Shown: piece by piece, positions 18,335 to 26,347 of the stretch | Layout of the letters: every line of letters begins with the position of its first letter | How positions within the stretch are numbered: position 1 is the first letter of the stretch | Source: Streptomyces sp. NBC_01283 | GTDB lineage: Bacteria; Actinomycetota; Actinomycetes; Streptomycetales; Streptomycetaceae | Reading direction: 5' to 3' | DNA: 64,000 nucleotides | NCBI RefSeq assembly: GCF_041435335.1 | Contig: NZ_CP108430.1 | Span: 7,784,001-7,848,000, forward strand | Program-made: the position numbers and the translations under genes | The notes under the pieces: model-generated | The model's database searches: none | What the model was told of the DNA's origin: nothing | The model's input: only the letters and a program-made list of their open reading frames with translations

Positions 18335-19114
18335 TCAGACCCGCGGATCCTCGTACGGCAGCAGATCAGGGCGCTTGGCCGGGAGGCCGTCGCCGGAGGA
18401 GCGGCCTGTGAGGCGGCGCATTATCCAGGGGGCGAGGTGCTGCCTGGCGAAGCGGACGTCGGCCACGCGGCGTGCCGTCCAGCTCGGCGGGGGCGTGTCC
18501 GGGAGCGGGGACCGCCAGTCGTCCTCGGCGTCGTAGCCGAGGGACTGCCACACCGCTTCGGCGACCCTGCGGTGGCCCTCGGCGGTCAGGTGCAGCCGGT
18601 CCACGTCCCAGAGGCGCTGGTCGCCGAGCGCGCCCGATCCGTACAGGTCCACGACCGTGGCGCCGTGCCGGGCCGCCAGCTCGTCGATGTGGTCGAAGAG
18701 CTCTTCCATGCGGGGGCGGAAACGCGCCATGACGGGGCCGTTCCTGCCCGGGCTGCGCATCAGGACGAGCTGCTTGCAGGCGGGGGCGAGGCGTTCGACG
18801 GCCTCTTCCAGGAGGTCGCGTACGCGGACCATGTCGCACTTGGGGCGCAGCGTGTCGTTGAGGCCGCCCACCAGGGTGATCACATCGGGCTGCATGGCCG
18901 CCGCGACGTCCACCTGCTCGGCCACGATCTGACCGATGAGTTTCCCGCGCACCGCGAGGTTCGCGTACCGGAAACCGGGGGAGGCGGCAGCCATCCGGGC
19001 GGCGAGCAGATCTGCCCAGCCGCGGTAGCTGCCGTCGGGCAGCAGGTCCGACATGCCCTCGGTGAAGGAGTCGCCGACCGCGACGAGACTGGTGTAGTTG
19101 GCATTCATCTGCAT
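18335..19114 (-). CDS. SGNH/GDSL-family hydrolase
   Basis: This 259-residue esterase/lipase-like enzyme has block I (VAVGDSFTEG) with the nucleophile serine near residue 16. The glycine and asparagine blocks (GKL..., GGLNDTL) follow, and the catalytic Asp-His pair is in VDRLHLT. No signal peptide is visible, so it is probably cytoplasmic. Starts at 19114 (MQMNANYT) or 19108 (MNANYT) are both possible; a TACGAT hexamer lies about 11 bases upstream of the first. It is divergent from the GNAT gene with only 17 bases between them. Substrate unknown. Confidence 0.9.
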   Translation of the reverse strand: MQMNANYTSLVAVGDSFTEGMSDLLPDGSYRGWADLLAARMAAASPGFRYANLAVRGKLIGQIVAEQVDVAAAMQPDVITLVGGLNDTLRPKCDMVRVRDLLEEAVERLAPACKQLVLMRSPGRNGPVMARFRPRMEELFDHIDELAARHGATVVDLYGSGALGDQRLWDVDRLHLTAEGHRRVAEAVWQSLGYDAEDDWRSPLPDTPPPSWTARRVADVRFARQHLAPWIMRRLTGRSSGDGLPAKRPDLLPYEDPRV

Positions 19115-19131
19115 GGCGGGAGCGATCGTAC

Positions 19132-19641
19132 ATGGACCTTCGACCCTTCGCCCCTGCGGATGCGGCCACCGTGCCGCGCTGGCCCGTCTCCGCCGGTGAG
19201 GTGGCCATGTGGTGCGGACTGCGGGACTTCCCGGTGACCGCGCGGGTGGTCGCCGGATGGCAGCTGGACCCGGACACGCGGGGTCATGTGCTGGTCGAGG
19301 GGGAGGCCCTCCTCGGCTACGGGGAGGTGTGGTGCGACGAGGACGAGGGTGAGGCGGAACTCGCCCGGATCATCGTGGCGCCGGATGCCCGGGGGCGGGG
19401 TGCCGGGCGGCGGCTGGTGCGGGGGCTTGCCGGGGTGGCTCTGCGGGCCGGGTACGCGGAGATCTTCATGCGCGTCCACCCGGAGAACGCCGCCGCCCTG
19501 CGCTGCTACCGCCGGGCCGGGTTCCTGCCCGTGAACCCTGCTCTGGCAGCGGAGTGGAACGCTCCGCAGCCTGTCAGTTATGTGTGGCTCCGGGACGCGG
19601 GGGCGGGAGCAGGGGCGGCGGGGGCGGCGGGGGCGCTTTGA
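19132..19641 (+). CDS. GNAT family N-acetyltransferase
   Basis: This 169-residue acetyltransferase has the acetyl-CoA binding loop PDARGRGAGRRLVRGL and a motif-B segment with an asparagine and tyrosine (HPENAAALRCYRRAGF), typical of RimI-like GNATs. The C-terminus ends in a low-complexity Ala-Gly run (AGAGAGAAGAAGAL) that is probably disordered. GGGAGC lies 8 bases before the ATG, within the short space shared with the divergent esterase gene. Substrate unknown. Confidence 0.9.
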   Translation: MDLRPFAPADAATVPRWPVSAGEVAMWCGLRDFPVTARVVAGWQLDPDTRGHVLVEGEALLGYGEVWCDEDEGEAELARIIVAPDARGRGAGRRLVRGLAGVALRAGYAEIFMRVHPENAAALRCYRRAGFLPVNPALAAEWNAPQPVSYVWLRDAGAGAGAAGAAGAL

Positions 19642-19648
19642 GGCGCTG

Positions 19649-20128
19649 TCACTGGTTCGAAGGCTTGGCTTCCGGGGTGGCTTCGGGGTCGACCGTCGCC
19701 GTACGGCCCACCAGCCGTTCGTAGCGCTGCCTCGCCGCCTGCGGAGTGCCCAGACCGAGGCCGAAGGCGATCTCCGGCCAGGTCATGCCGCGTCCGCGCG
19801 CCATCTGAAGGAGCGCGGACTCCACCTCGTCCATCTCGCGGCGCGCCATCGGCATGAGCGTCAGCGCCGCGGTGATGTCCGCGTGGTCCACCTCCGGCTC
19901 GCCGTCCGCGGGCTGTGCGATCCCGGTCAGCAGGAACGTCACCAGGCGTGCCGCCTCGTACGGGCCGACGACCGTGGCGTGGACCTGTCGGCGCCGCTGC
20001 TCGTCGGTGGCCGCGTGCCGCTCGGCGATGCGGAACAGGGAGGCGGGAGCGCGGCCCGCGCGCACCTGGTCCGGGTGCGTGGGGCTGAAGGGGTCGGTCT
20101 CGACGGGCTGCTGCTCCGGAGTGGTCAT
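19649..20128 (-). CDS. Small DNA-binding protein with C-terminal helix-turn-helix
   Basis: This 159-residue protein has a disordered N-terminus, a helical middle (DITAALTLMPMARREMDEVE) and a helix-turn-helix-like segment near residues 115-140 (MTWPEIAFGLGLGTPQAARQR) in which splitting of an Ala-rich recognition helix is clear. It is probably a transcription regulator conserved in Streptomyces; targets unknown. TTGACA and GATGCT hexamers with a 17-base spacer end 6 bases before the ATG, so the mRNA is likely leaderless. The control region also contains a TTGT-GA-ACAA palindrome that could serve autoregulation. Confidence 0.78.
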   Translation of the reverse strand: MTTPEQQPVETDPFSPTHPDQVRAGRAPASLFRIAERHAATDEQRRRQVHATVVGPYEAARLVTFLLTGIAQPADGEPEVDHADITAALTLMPMARREMDEVESALLQMARGRGMTWPEIAFGLGLGTPQAARQRYERLVGRTATVDPEATPEAKPSNQ

Positions 20129-20134
20129 GGGGTC

Positions 20135-20163
20135 AGCATCGATGACACACGTGACGCTGTCAA
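20135..20163 (-). promoter_or_regulatory. Sigma-70-type promoter of the small HTH gene
   Basis: On the minus strand a perfect TTGACA (20163-20158) and GATGCT (20140-20135) are 17 bases apart. They predict transcription starting at or next to the ATG at 20128. Confidence 0.6.
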
Positions 20164-20311
20164 CGGTTCGTTGTGAACAAACTGTTTGCATGCCTCCATG
20201 AGGCATCTGGGTCGCCTGGATGGTGGTGCGGTCGCCGGGTGGGTCCCCGTATGGAACGGTGGAAAACGGATGAAATGCCACTCATGGCGAACCTGGTGAG
20301 AGGGGAATCGC

Positions 20312-20389
20312 ATGTCATCGAAGCGACGTCGCAAGAAGAAGGCGCGCCGTAAGCACCCGGCCAACCACGGCAGTCGTCCCCAGTCCTGA
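20312..20389 (+). CDS. 50S ribosomal protein bL37, 25 aa
   Basis: A 26-codon gene reads MSSKRRRKKK, then ARRKHPANHGSRPQS. This is the lysine/arginine-rich, N-H-G-x-R-P ending pattern of bL37, the tiny actinobacterial large-subunit protein first seen in mycobacterial ribosome structures. It binds 23S rRNA rather than forming a globular domain. GAGAGGGGAAT gives a Shine-Dalgarno site about 8 bases before the ATG. It lies between the divergent HTH gene and a hypothetical gene. The match is by pattern recognition; a homology search would settle it. Confidence 0.85.
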   Translation: MSSKRRRKKKARRKHPANHGSRPQS

Positions 20390-20443
20390 CTGCCGCTGAC
20401 CACGGCCCCCGCAACCGGTTTCTGTGTGATCTCGTCAACGGCC

Positions 20444-20471
20444 TTGCCACCTGGGTCAACGGGTGAACAAT
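20444..20471 (+). promoter_or_regulatory. Promoter-like hexamers before the 20478 gene
   Basis: TTGCCA at 20444-20449 and AACAAT at 20466-20471 are 16 bases apart. AACAAT ends 6 bases before ATG 20478, giving a leaderless geometry. Confidence 0.4.
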
Positions 20472-20477
20472 GGTGCA

Positions 20478-21086
20478 ATGTTGGAGTTGTTGCGAGAAGT
20501 CGGCGTGGAACTGCCGGGCGGCGCTGGGCTGTTGAAGTTCGGGATGACACCCGGCGAGGTCCTGGAACTGTTGCCGCCCGACAGGGTCACACACCACCGG
20601 CAGTGCATGGGGCTGACCCTGGGCCAGTACGCGGAGCTCCGGCACGCGCACGACGCCTGGCTCGGCGGCCTGCTCTTCGAACCCGAGTGGAGCTTCGACG
20701 CCGAGCTCGACGGCGTCGTCCTGGGTTTCGGCGGTGGCGGGCCCGGGGTCACCGACCGGCTTGCCCGCGTGGAGATCCAGGCGCGGGCCGAGCCGGACCG
20801 CCCGGAAGCCACCCCGGTGGCCTGGGACGACATCGACCTGTTCGGCTACCCCGCCGCGGAGATCGTGGCCGTGCTGCCCGGGGCCACCGCGGAGCCCGGC
20901 GGGCCGCCGCCGGCCGAGCTGGCCGTGGACGAGCTCGGCCTCCGCCTGTCACGCGCCAGGCCCGCGGCGGAGCACTGGGAGAGGGTGACTCTCTTCGGGC
21001 CCGGCTCCGGCAGCTGGGGCGCCTGCTGTGCGGGCGGACTCGTCTGCGCCGAACAGGGGGACGGCCTCGTCGGGATCATGTACTGA
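20478..21086 (+). CDS. Hypothetical protein, 202 aa
   Basis: I recognise no family. The protein is soluble and acidic, rich in Gly/Pro/Glu, with a regularly spaced Leu-rich N-terminus (MLELLREVGVELPGGAG) and two glycine-rich turns (GFGGGGPG, GPGSGSWGACCAGG). The pattern K-F-GMTPGEVLELLP suggests the 'F-G-x-T-x-E-V' opening seen in small immunity-like or lipoprotein-A-like domains, but this is weak. ATG 20478 is preferred; GTG 20463 is possible. It is convergent with the carboxylase gene. Confidence 0.68.
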   Translation: MLELLREVGVELPGGAGLLKFGMTPGEVLELLPPDRVTHHRQCMGLTLGQYAELRHAHDAWLGGLLFEPEWSFDAELDGVVLGFGGGGPGVTDRLARVEIQARAEPDRPEATPVAWDDIDLFGYPAAEIVAVLPGATAEPGGPPPAELAVDELGLRLSRARPAAEHWERVTLFGPGSGSWGACCAGGLVCAEQGDGLVGIMY

Positions 21087-21129
21087 CGGGGGCGGGTGCG
21101 TAACGGCGTGTGTACCCCCGGAGCGCCGG

Positions 21130-24100
21130 TCACCCCTGTGCCCCGCCTGCCCCCTCCAGCGCCGCCAGGATCCAACTCCTCGACTCCGCTGGGTCGATGA
21201 CCGCGTCGATCTCCAGCGCGGCCGCGGCATTCACCGCCTTGCCGTGCTCGTACAACTCGGCGACATGGGCGTCGAACGCCCGCTGCCGCTCCCCGGGATC
21301 GGCGATCGCGGCCAGCTCCTTGCGGTAGCCGAGACGGACGGCGCCCTCAACGCCCATGCCCCCGAACTCGCCGCTGGGCCACGCCGCCGTGGCCACGGGG
21401 GCGCGTGTGGAGCCGCCCATCATGGCCATCGCGCCGAGCCCGTACGCCTTGCGCAGCACCAGGCTCACCAGGGGGACGCGGAGCTGGGCGCCGGTCACGA
21501 AGAGCCGCGAGAAGTGCCGTACGGTCGCGGTCCGTTCGGCGTCCGGGCCGACCATGAAGCCCGGGGTGTCGCAGAGCGAGACCACGGGGAGCCCGAACGC
21601 GTCGCACAGCCGCAGGAACCGTTCCGCCTTGTCCGCCGCGTCACGGTCGATCGCCCCGCCCAGGTGCCCGGGGTTGTTGGCGAGCAGCCCCATCGGCCGG
21701 CCCTCGACGCGTACGAGCGCCGTGATGATGCCGATGCCGAACCCGCGGCGCAGTTCCAGCACGGAGTCCGTGTCGGCGATGCCCTCGACCGCGGAACGTA
21801 CGTCGTAGGCGCGGCGCCGGTTCTCCGGGACGGCGTGCCGCAGCAGCCGAGGGTCCGGTGCCTCCCAACTGCCGCCAAAATCACGGGCGTTCGCTTCGTA
21901 CGTGAAGTAGGCGAGGTACTTCCGCGCCACCCGCACCGCCTCGGCCTCGTCGGCGACGGCGATGTCCACCACGCCGTTCGGCACCTGGACGGACAGAGGG
22001 CCGACCTCCTCGGGGCGGTACACGCCGAGGCCGCCGCCCTCGATCATCGCGGGGCCGCCCATCCCGATGCTGGCCTCCGGCGTCGCGATCACCACGTCGC
22101 AGCAGCCGAGCAGGGCGGCGTTGCCCGCGAAGCACCGCCCCGACACGACGCCCACCAGGGGGACCCGTCCGCTGAGGCGCCCCATCTGATGGAACGTCGT
22201 CACGTCGAGCCCGGCGACGGACGTCGTGTCGGTGTCCCCGGGACGCCCGCCGCCGCCCTCCGCGAACAGCACCACGGGCAGCCGCCGTTCCCCGGCCAGC
22301 TGGAGCATCCGGTCCGTCTTGCGGTGGTTCTGCAGGCCCTGGGTGCCGGCGAGGACGGTGTAGTCGTACGACATCGCCACGCACCGCACGCCGTCGATCC
22401 GCCCCGTCCCGGTCACCATGCCGTCGGCGGGGGTCGACGCGATCAGGTCCTCCAGCGAGCGGCGGCGCCGCTGGGCGGCGATCGCGAGCGCGCCGTACTC
22501 CGTGAACGTGCCGTCGTCGCACAGGTCCTGGATGTTCTCGCGGGCCGTGCGGCGTCCGATGCGGTGGCGTTTGGCGACGGCTTCGGGGCGGTGGGCGTCC
22601 AGGCCGATCGCGTGCCGGGCCAGGGTCTCGGCCAGGTCGGGGCGGATGGTGTCCGGATCGGCGGCCTCCTCGGCGTGTGCCGTGGTCGCCTCGCCCGCAG
22701 CCGACGCGTCCACCGTCACCAGGGGGTGGCCCTCCGCCGCCGTGTCGCCCACGCGTGTGTGCAGGGCCGTCACGGTTCCGGAGGCGTCCGCGCGCAGGAC
22801 GTGTTCCATCTTCATCGCTTCGAGAACGAGCAACTGCTGTCCTGCCGCGACGTGTTGGCCTACCGACACGTCGACGGCGACCACCGCCCCCGTCATGGGT
22901 GCCGTGATGGCCGAGTCGTCACCCGCGAGCACCTGCGGTGCGTCATCGGGCAGGAGCTCCGCGATGTGTTCGGCCACGAAGTCCGTGTGCGCGCCGCCCG
23001 CGGTGAAACCCGGATGGGCGAGCAGCGCGCGGAGAAGAGGAATCCCGGTGCGTACGCCCTCGACGGCGAAGTCCGCCAGGGCGCGGGACGCGCGTTCGCA
23101 GACCGCCGCGAAGTCGCCGTGCGGTGTGTGCGTGATGACCTTCGCGAGCAGCGAGTCGTAACGCGCCCCGATCTCCGCTCCGTTGCGCGCCGCGGTGTCC
23201 ACGCGTATCCCCGGCCCCGTCGGCACGTCGAAGCGGATGAGTGTGCCCGTGGAAGGGAGTGCGGTTCCGTCGGACGCCGGGGACTCGGCGTTGACGCGCG
23301 CCTGGAGCGCGTAGCCGCGCGGCTCGGGCGGCGGCCCCGCGAGGCCGAGGGCCGAGAGTGGATCGCCTGCCGCCAGGCGTAGCTGAGTCAGGACCAGGTC
23401 GACGCCCGTCACCTGCTCGGTGACCGTGTGCTCGACCTGAAGGCGCGGATTGGCCTCGATGAAGTGGAACTCCGCACCGCGGAGCAGGAACTCGAAGGTT
23501 CCGATGCCGGTGTAGCCGCACTCGCGGGCCATCCGGAGGGACGCGGACACGAGCTGTTCCCGCACAGCCGGGTCAAGGCCCGGCGCCGGAGCGATCTCGA
23601 CGAGCTTCTGGTGACGGCGCTGGGCGCTGCAGTCGCGCTCCCAGAGGTGGGTGACCTCGCCGGTCGCGTCGCCCAGGATCTGGACCTCGATGTGGCGGGC
23701 ACCGGTCAGCAGCTCCTCCACGTACAACTCCGCGCGCCCGAAGCCCTGCAGGGCCTCGGAGCGGCAGCGTTCCCAGGCGTCGGCCAGCTCGTCCGGGTGC
23801 CGTACGGCCCGTATGCCGCGCCCGCCGCCCCCACCGATGGCCTTCACCATCACCGCGCCCGAAGGGCCGAGCCCGGCAAGGAAATCGGCGGCCTCGGCCA
23901 GGCTCGTCGGGCCCTGGGTGCCCGCCAGGACGGGGACGCCGAGCCGCCCGGCGAGCGCACGCGCACGTGCCTTGTCCCCGAACAGGCCGAGCACCTCGGG
24001 GGACGGCCCCACGAACCGCAGTCCGGCCTCCGCGCACCGCTCCGCGAAGTCCGCGTCCTCGCTCAGAAATCCGTAGCCGGGGTGCACCAGCTCGCACCCG

Positions 24101-24318
24101 GAGCGCCGGGCCGCGGCGAGTACCGCGTCGGCGTCCAGATAGGCGGCCGGACCCGTGCCCCCCAACGGCTTTGCTTCGTCCGCCAGTTGAACGTGCCGCG
24201 CGGCGGCGTCGTCGTCGGCGTACACGGCGACCGTACGCAGTCCGGCCTCCGCGGCGGCCTGCAGGAGGCGGACGGCGATCTCCCCGCGGTTGGCGACGAG
24301 CACGGCGGCGGAACCCAT
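21130..24318 (-). CDS. Single-chain biotin-dependent acyl-CoA carboxylase
   Basis: This 1062-residue fusion carries all parts of an acyl-CoA carboxylase. Biotin carboxylase spans about residues 1-450, with the ATP-grasp loop KAIGGGGGRGIRAV near 155 and EANPRLQVEH. The biotinyl domain centres on EAMKMEHVL, biotin on Lys near 503. Carboxyltransferase spans about 555-1062, N half then C half (RCFAGNAALLGCCD, TPGFMVGPDAERT). This order matches the single-chain long-chain acyl-CoA carboxylases known from actinobacteria; the usual Streptomyces enzyme has separate AccA and AccB/PccB subunits. AGGAGG precedes the ATG. It is divergent from a TetR gene, which probably controls it. Substrate (acetyl-, propionyl- or longer acyl-CoA) is not readable. 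Confidence 0.92.
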   Translation of the reverse strand: MGSAAVLVANRGEIAVRLLQAAAEAGLRTVAVYADDDAAARHVQLADEAKPLGGTGPAAYLDADAVLAAARRSGCELVHPGYGFLSEDADFAERCAEAGLRFVGPSPEVLGLFGDKARARALAGRLGVPVLAGTQGPTSLAEAADFLAGLGPSGAVMVKAIGGGGGRGIRAVRHPDELADAWERCRSEALQGFGRAELYVEELLTGARHIEVQILGDATGEVTHLWERDCSAQRRHQKLVEIAPAPGLDPAVREQLVSASLRMARECGYTGIGTFEFLLRGAEFHFIEANPRLQVEHTVTEQVTGVDLVLTQLRLAAGDPLSALGLAGPPPEPRGYALQARVNAESPASDGTALPSTGTLIRFDVPTGPGIRVDTAARNGAEIGARYDSLLAKVITHTPHGDFAAVCERASRALADFAVEGVRTGIPLLRALLAHPGFTAGGAHTDFVAEHIAELLPDDAPQVLAGDDSAITAPMTGAVVAVDVSVGQHVAAGQQLLVLEAMKMEHVLRADASGTVTALHTRVGDTAAEGHPLVTVDASAAGEATTAHAEEAADPDTIRPDLAETLARHAIGLDAHRPEAVAKRHRIGRRTARENIQDLCDDGTFTEYGALAIAAQRRRRSLEDLIASTPADGMVTGTGRIDGVRCVAMSYDYTVLAGTQGLQNHRKTDRMLQLAGERRLPVVLFAEGGGGRPGDTDTTSVAGLDVTTFHQMGRLSGRVPLVGVVSGRCFAGNAALLGCCDVVIATPEASIGMGGPAMIEGGGLGVYRPEEVGPLSVQVPNGVVDIAVADEAEAVRVARKYLAYFTYEANARDFGGSWEAPDPRLLRHAVPENRRRAYDVRSAVEGIADTDSVLELRRGFGIGIITALVRVEGRPMGLLANNPGHLGGAIDRDAADKAERFLRLCDAFGLPVVSLCDTPGFMVGPDAERTATVRHFSRLFVTGAQLRVPLVSLVLRKAYGLGAMAMMGGSTRAPVATAAWPSGEFGGMGVEGAVRLGYRKELAAIADPGERQRAFDAHVAELYEHGKAVNAAAALEIDAVIDPAESRSWILAALEGAGGAQG

Positions 24319-24353
24319 GAAGCCCTCCTGAAGTATCCGGCGCCGCCATGCTC

Positions 24354-24382
24354 ATTGACACTGGCGTCAACGTCAATAAGCT
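24354..24382 (+). promoter_or_regulatory. TetR promoter overlapped by inverted repeat
   Basis: Minus-35 TTGACA (24355-24360) and minus-10 TAAGCT (24377-24382) are 16 bases apart and end 6 bases before the GTG at 24389. Overlying them are ATTGAC (24354-24359) and GTCAAT (24372-24377), plus an internal TTGAC-N6-GTCAA (24355-24370). The site lies between two divergent starts only 70 bases apart, so bound repressor could block both. Confidence 0.65.
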
Positions 24383-24388
24383 CGCCGC

Positions 24389-25015
24389 GTGGCACGACAT
24401 CAGCAGCCCTGGGCGACCCGCACCGCCCGCGACCGCACCGACGCCCCGGCCCGCGGGCGGCTCCTCGACGCGGCCGAAGCCGTATTCGCGCGGCGCGGAT
24501 ACGGCCCGGCGACCATCGCCGACATCACGGCGGAGGCGGAGGTCTCGCGGGCGGGCTTCTACGTGTACTTCGCGTCCAAGGAGGAGATCTTCCGCGTCCT
24601 CGCGGTGCGGGTACGGGACGCGTTCCTCGCCGCGCAGGACGTGCCGGGCGTCGACCGGGACGACCCCCGCGAGGTGGCCGGGGCCTCCACCGCCGCCTTC
24701 ATCGCCGCGTACTCCCAACACCTGCCTCTGCTGCGGCTGTTGGAGCAGCAGGCGCAGACCGACGGCGACGTGCGGGCCCTGTGGGAGGAGACGCAGGAGC
24801 GCCCGGTCCACCGCTCCGCGCGCTACATCCGTCGGCTCGCGGCCGAGGGCAGGGCCCGGCCGGTCGCCGATCCCCTCTCCGTGGCCCGCGCGGTCGGCGG
24901 CATGAGCATCCAGTTCGCCCGCCTCACGGCATCCGCCCCGGAGACGTACGACGCTGCCGTGCGCGATGTGACGGCCATGTTCCTGCACCTGCTAGGAGTC
25001 CATCACTCAGACTGA
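24389..25015 (+). CDS. TetR/AcrR family transcriptional regulator
   Basis: This 208-residue repressor has an N-terminal helix-turn-helix (RLLDAAEAVFARRGYGPATIADITAEAEVSRAGFYVYFASKEE in sequence) at residues 24-67 and a mostly helical ligand domain. The start is GTG 24389, directly downstream of its minus-10, so leaderless. The divergent carboxylase gene and the inverted repeat between them suggest it senses an acyl-CoA or fatty-acid ligand and represses both genes, in the way FadR/FasR-type TetR proteins do. That is inference from position. Confidence 0.92.
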   Translation: MARHQQPWATRTARDRTDAPARGRLLDAAEAVFARRGYGPATIADITAEAEVSRAGFYVYFASKEEIFRVLAVRVRDAFLAAQDVPGVDRDDPREVAGASTAAFIAAYSQHLPLLRLLEQQAQTDGDVRALWEETQERPVHRSARYIRRLAAEGRARPVADPLSVARAVGGMSIQFARLTASAPETYDAAVRDVTAMFLHLLGVHHSD

Positions 25016-25033
25016 GGAGCTGTACGCCTACGC

Positions 25034-25732
25034 CTACGACCGGGGCAGCGAGGCCAGGTGGTCCAGGTGGTCCCAAGCGGCCTGGGCCGTGAACTCGGCC
25101 TGACCGCCCCGCAGCAGCAGTCCCGCCGACGCGAACGCCGGTTCGTCCGCGTGGGCGGCGACGTAGGGGATCGCGATGCAGCGCATGCCCGCCGCGATCG
25201 CCGCGGTCGCGCCCGGGGCAGCGTCCTCCAGGACCACGCAGTCGGCGGGGTCGGCGCCGAGGAGCGCGGCGGCGGCCAGAAAGACGTCGGGCGCGGGCTT
25301 CCCGTGGGCGACCTCGTCGGCCGAGACGACCGTGGTCAGGAGCGCGTCGAGGCCGGTGCCGGAGAGGATCGCCTCGATGGCGGCGCGGGACGACCCGGAG
25401 GCCACGGCCATCGGCACCCCGGCGCCGTGCAGCCGCTCCACGAACTTCCGCATCTCGGGGAAGACGTGCGTGTCGGCGCGGGCGAGCGCGAGATAGCGGC
25501 GGTCGAGCTCCGTGAGCAGTTCGGCCACCGGTACGCCGATGCCGTACCGGTCCTTCCACGTGGCGAGGGTCTCCTGGGTGCCGATGCCCACGTACTGCTC
25601 GTTGTCGGCCCAGGTGTACTCGATGCCGTGCTCGGCGAGCAGCTCGCGCGACGCCTCGTAGTAATTGGGCTCGCTGTCCACGAGTGTGCCGTCGAGATCG
25701 AAGATGACCGAGGTGCCGCCAAAGGTGCTCAT
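25034..25732 (-). CDS. HAD-superfamily hydrolase (beta-phosphoglucomutase/phosphatase type)
   Basis: This roughly 232-residue HAD enzyme has motif I FDLDGTLVDSE, motif II VASGSSRAA, motif III Lys in HGKPAPDVF and motif IV VVLEDAAPG. The helical cap inserted after motif I puts it with the beta-phosphoglucomutase/DOG phosphatase group; substrate unknown. Start uncertain: ATG 25732 is close to motif I as usual, but a GTG at 25762 overlaps the stop of the upstream Lrp gene as GTGA. Either way the two genes are one transcript, with the regulator first. Confidence 0.9.
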   Translation of the reverse strand: MSTFGGTSVIFDLDGTLVDSEPNYYEASRELLAEHGIEYTWADNEQYVGIGTQETLATWKDRYGIGVPVAELLTELDRRYLALARADTHVFPEMRKFVERLHGAGVPMAVASGSSRAAIEAILSGTGLDALLTTVVSADEVAHGKPAPDVFLAAAALLGADPADCVVLEDAAPGATAAIAAGMRCIAIPYVAAHADEPAFASAGLLLRGGQAEFTAQAAWDHLDHLASLPRS

Positions 25733-25758
25733 GTACTCCAGCATGCCAAAGCCGCAGA

Positions 25759-26241
25759 TCACCGCTGCTCGGCGGAGGCCCGGCCGATCGACTCGACGAG
25801 CGGCAGCAGGCGGTGCGGGACGCGCTCGCGCAGGGCCATCTCCGTCCGGGTGCGGACCACGCCCGGCATCTGGATCAGCTGCTGGACCACGTCCTCAAGG
25901 TGGCCGTTGTCCCGGGCGACCACCCGGGTCAGGAGATCACCGCCACCGGTGATCGAAAAGGCCTCGATGATCTCCGGCACGGCGGCGAGCGCGTCACCCA
26001 CCTCGTCCAGATGCCCCTGCGTGACCTCGATGTGCACGAAGGCGAGCACGGGATGCCCGAGCGCGGCGGCCGAGAGCGAAGGCCCGGTCCCGGTGATCAC
26101 CCCGTCCCGCTCCAGCCGGTCGAGCCGGGCCTGCAGCGTGCCACGAGCGACACCGAGCACGCGCGCGTACTCACGAACGCTGGTGCGGGGCTGCTCAAGG
26201 AGGAGCCGCAGAATGCGGGTGTCGAGCTCGTCGACGGCCAT
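25759..26241 (-). CDS. Lrp/AsnC family transcriptional regulator
   Basis: This 160-residue regulator has an N-terminal winged helix (LDTRILRLLLEQPRTSVREYARVLGVARGTLQARLDRLERDG region, residues 5-50) and a C-terminal RAM ligand domain with the GGDLLTRVVARD turn. Lrp/AsnC proteins respond to amino acids as octamers. The ATG has a GGGAG site upstream. It is followed by the HAD gene with overlapping codons and lies downstream of malY in the same orientation. The effector is unknown; an amino-acid link to the MalY-like lyase is possible. Confidence 0.92.
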   Translation of the reverse strand: MAVDELDTRILRLLLEQPRTSVREYARVLGVARGTLQARLDRLERDGVITGTGPSLSAAALGHPVLAFVHIEVTQGHLDEVGDALAAVPEIIEAFSITGGGDLLTRVVARDNGHLEDVVQQLIQMPGVVRTRTEMALRERVPHRLLPLVESIGRASAEQR

Positions 26242-26347
26242 GGCACGGATCTCCCGGGTACGAGGGACGAACCTCGCGACTGTACCAATGGAGCACGGTC
26301 AGCAGCCGCAGGGAGGCGGGTCTGACCTGCGGATACTGACCCGTCCC

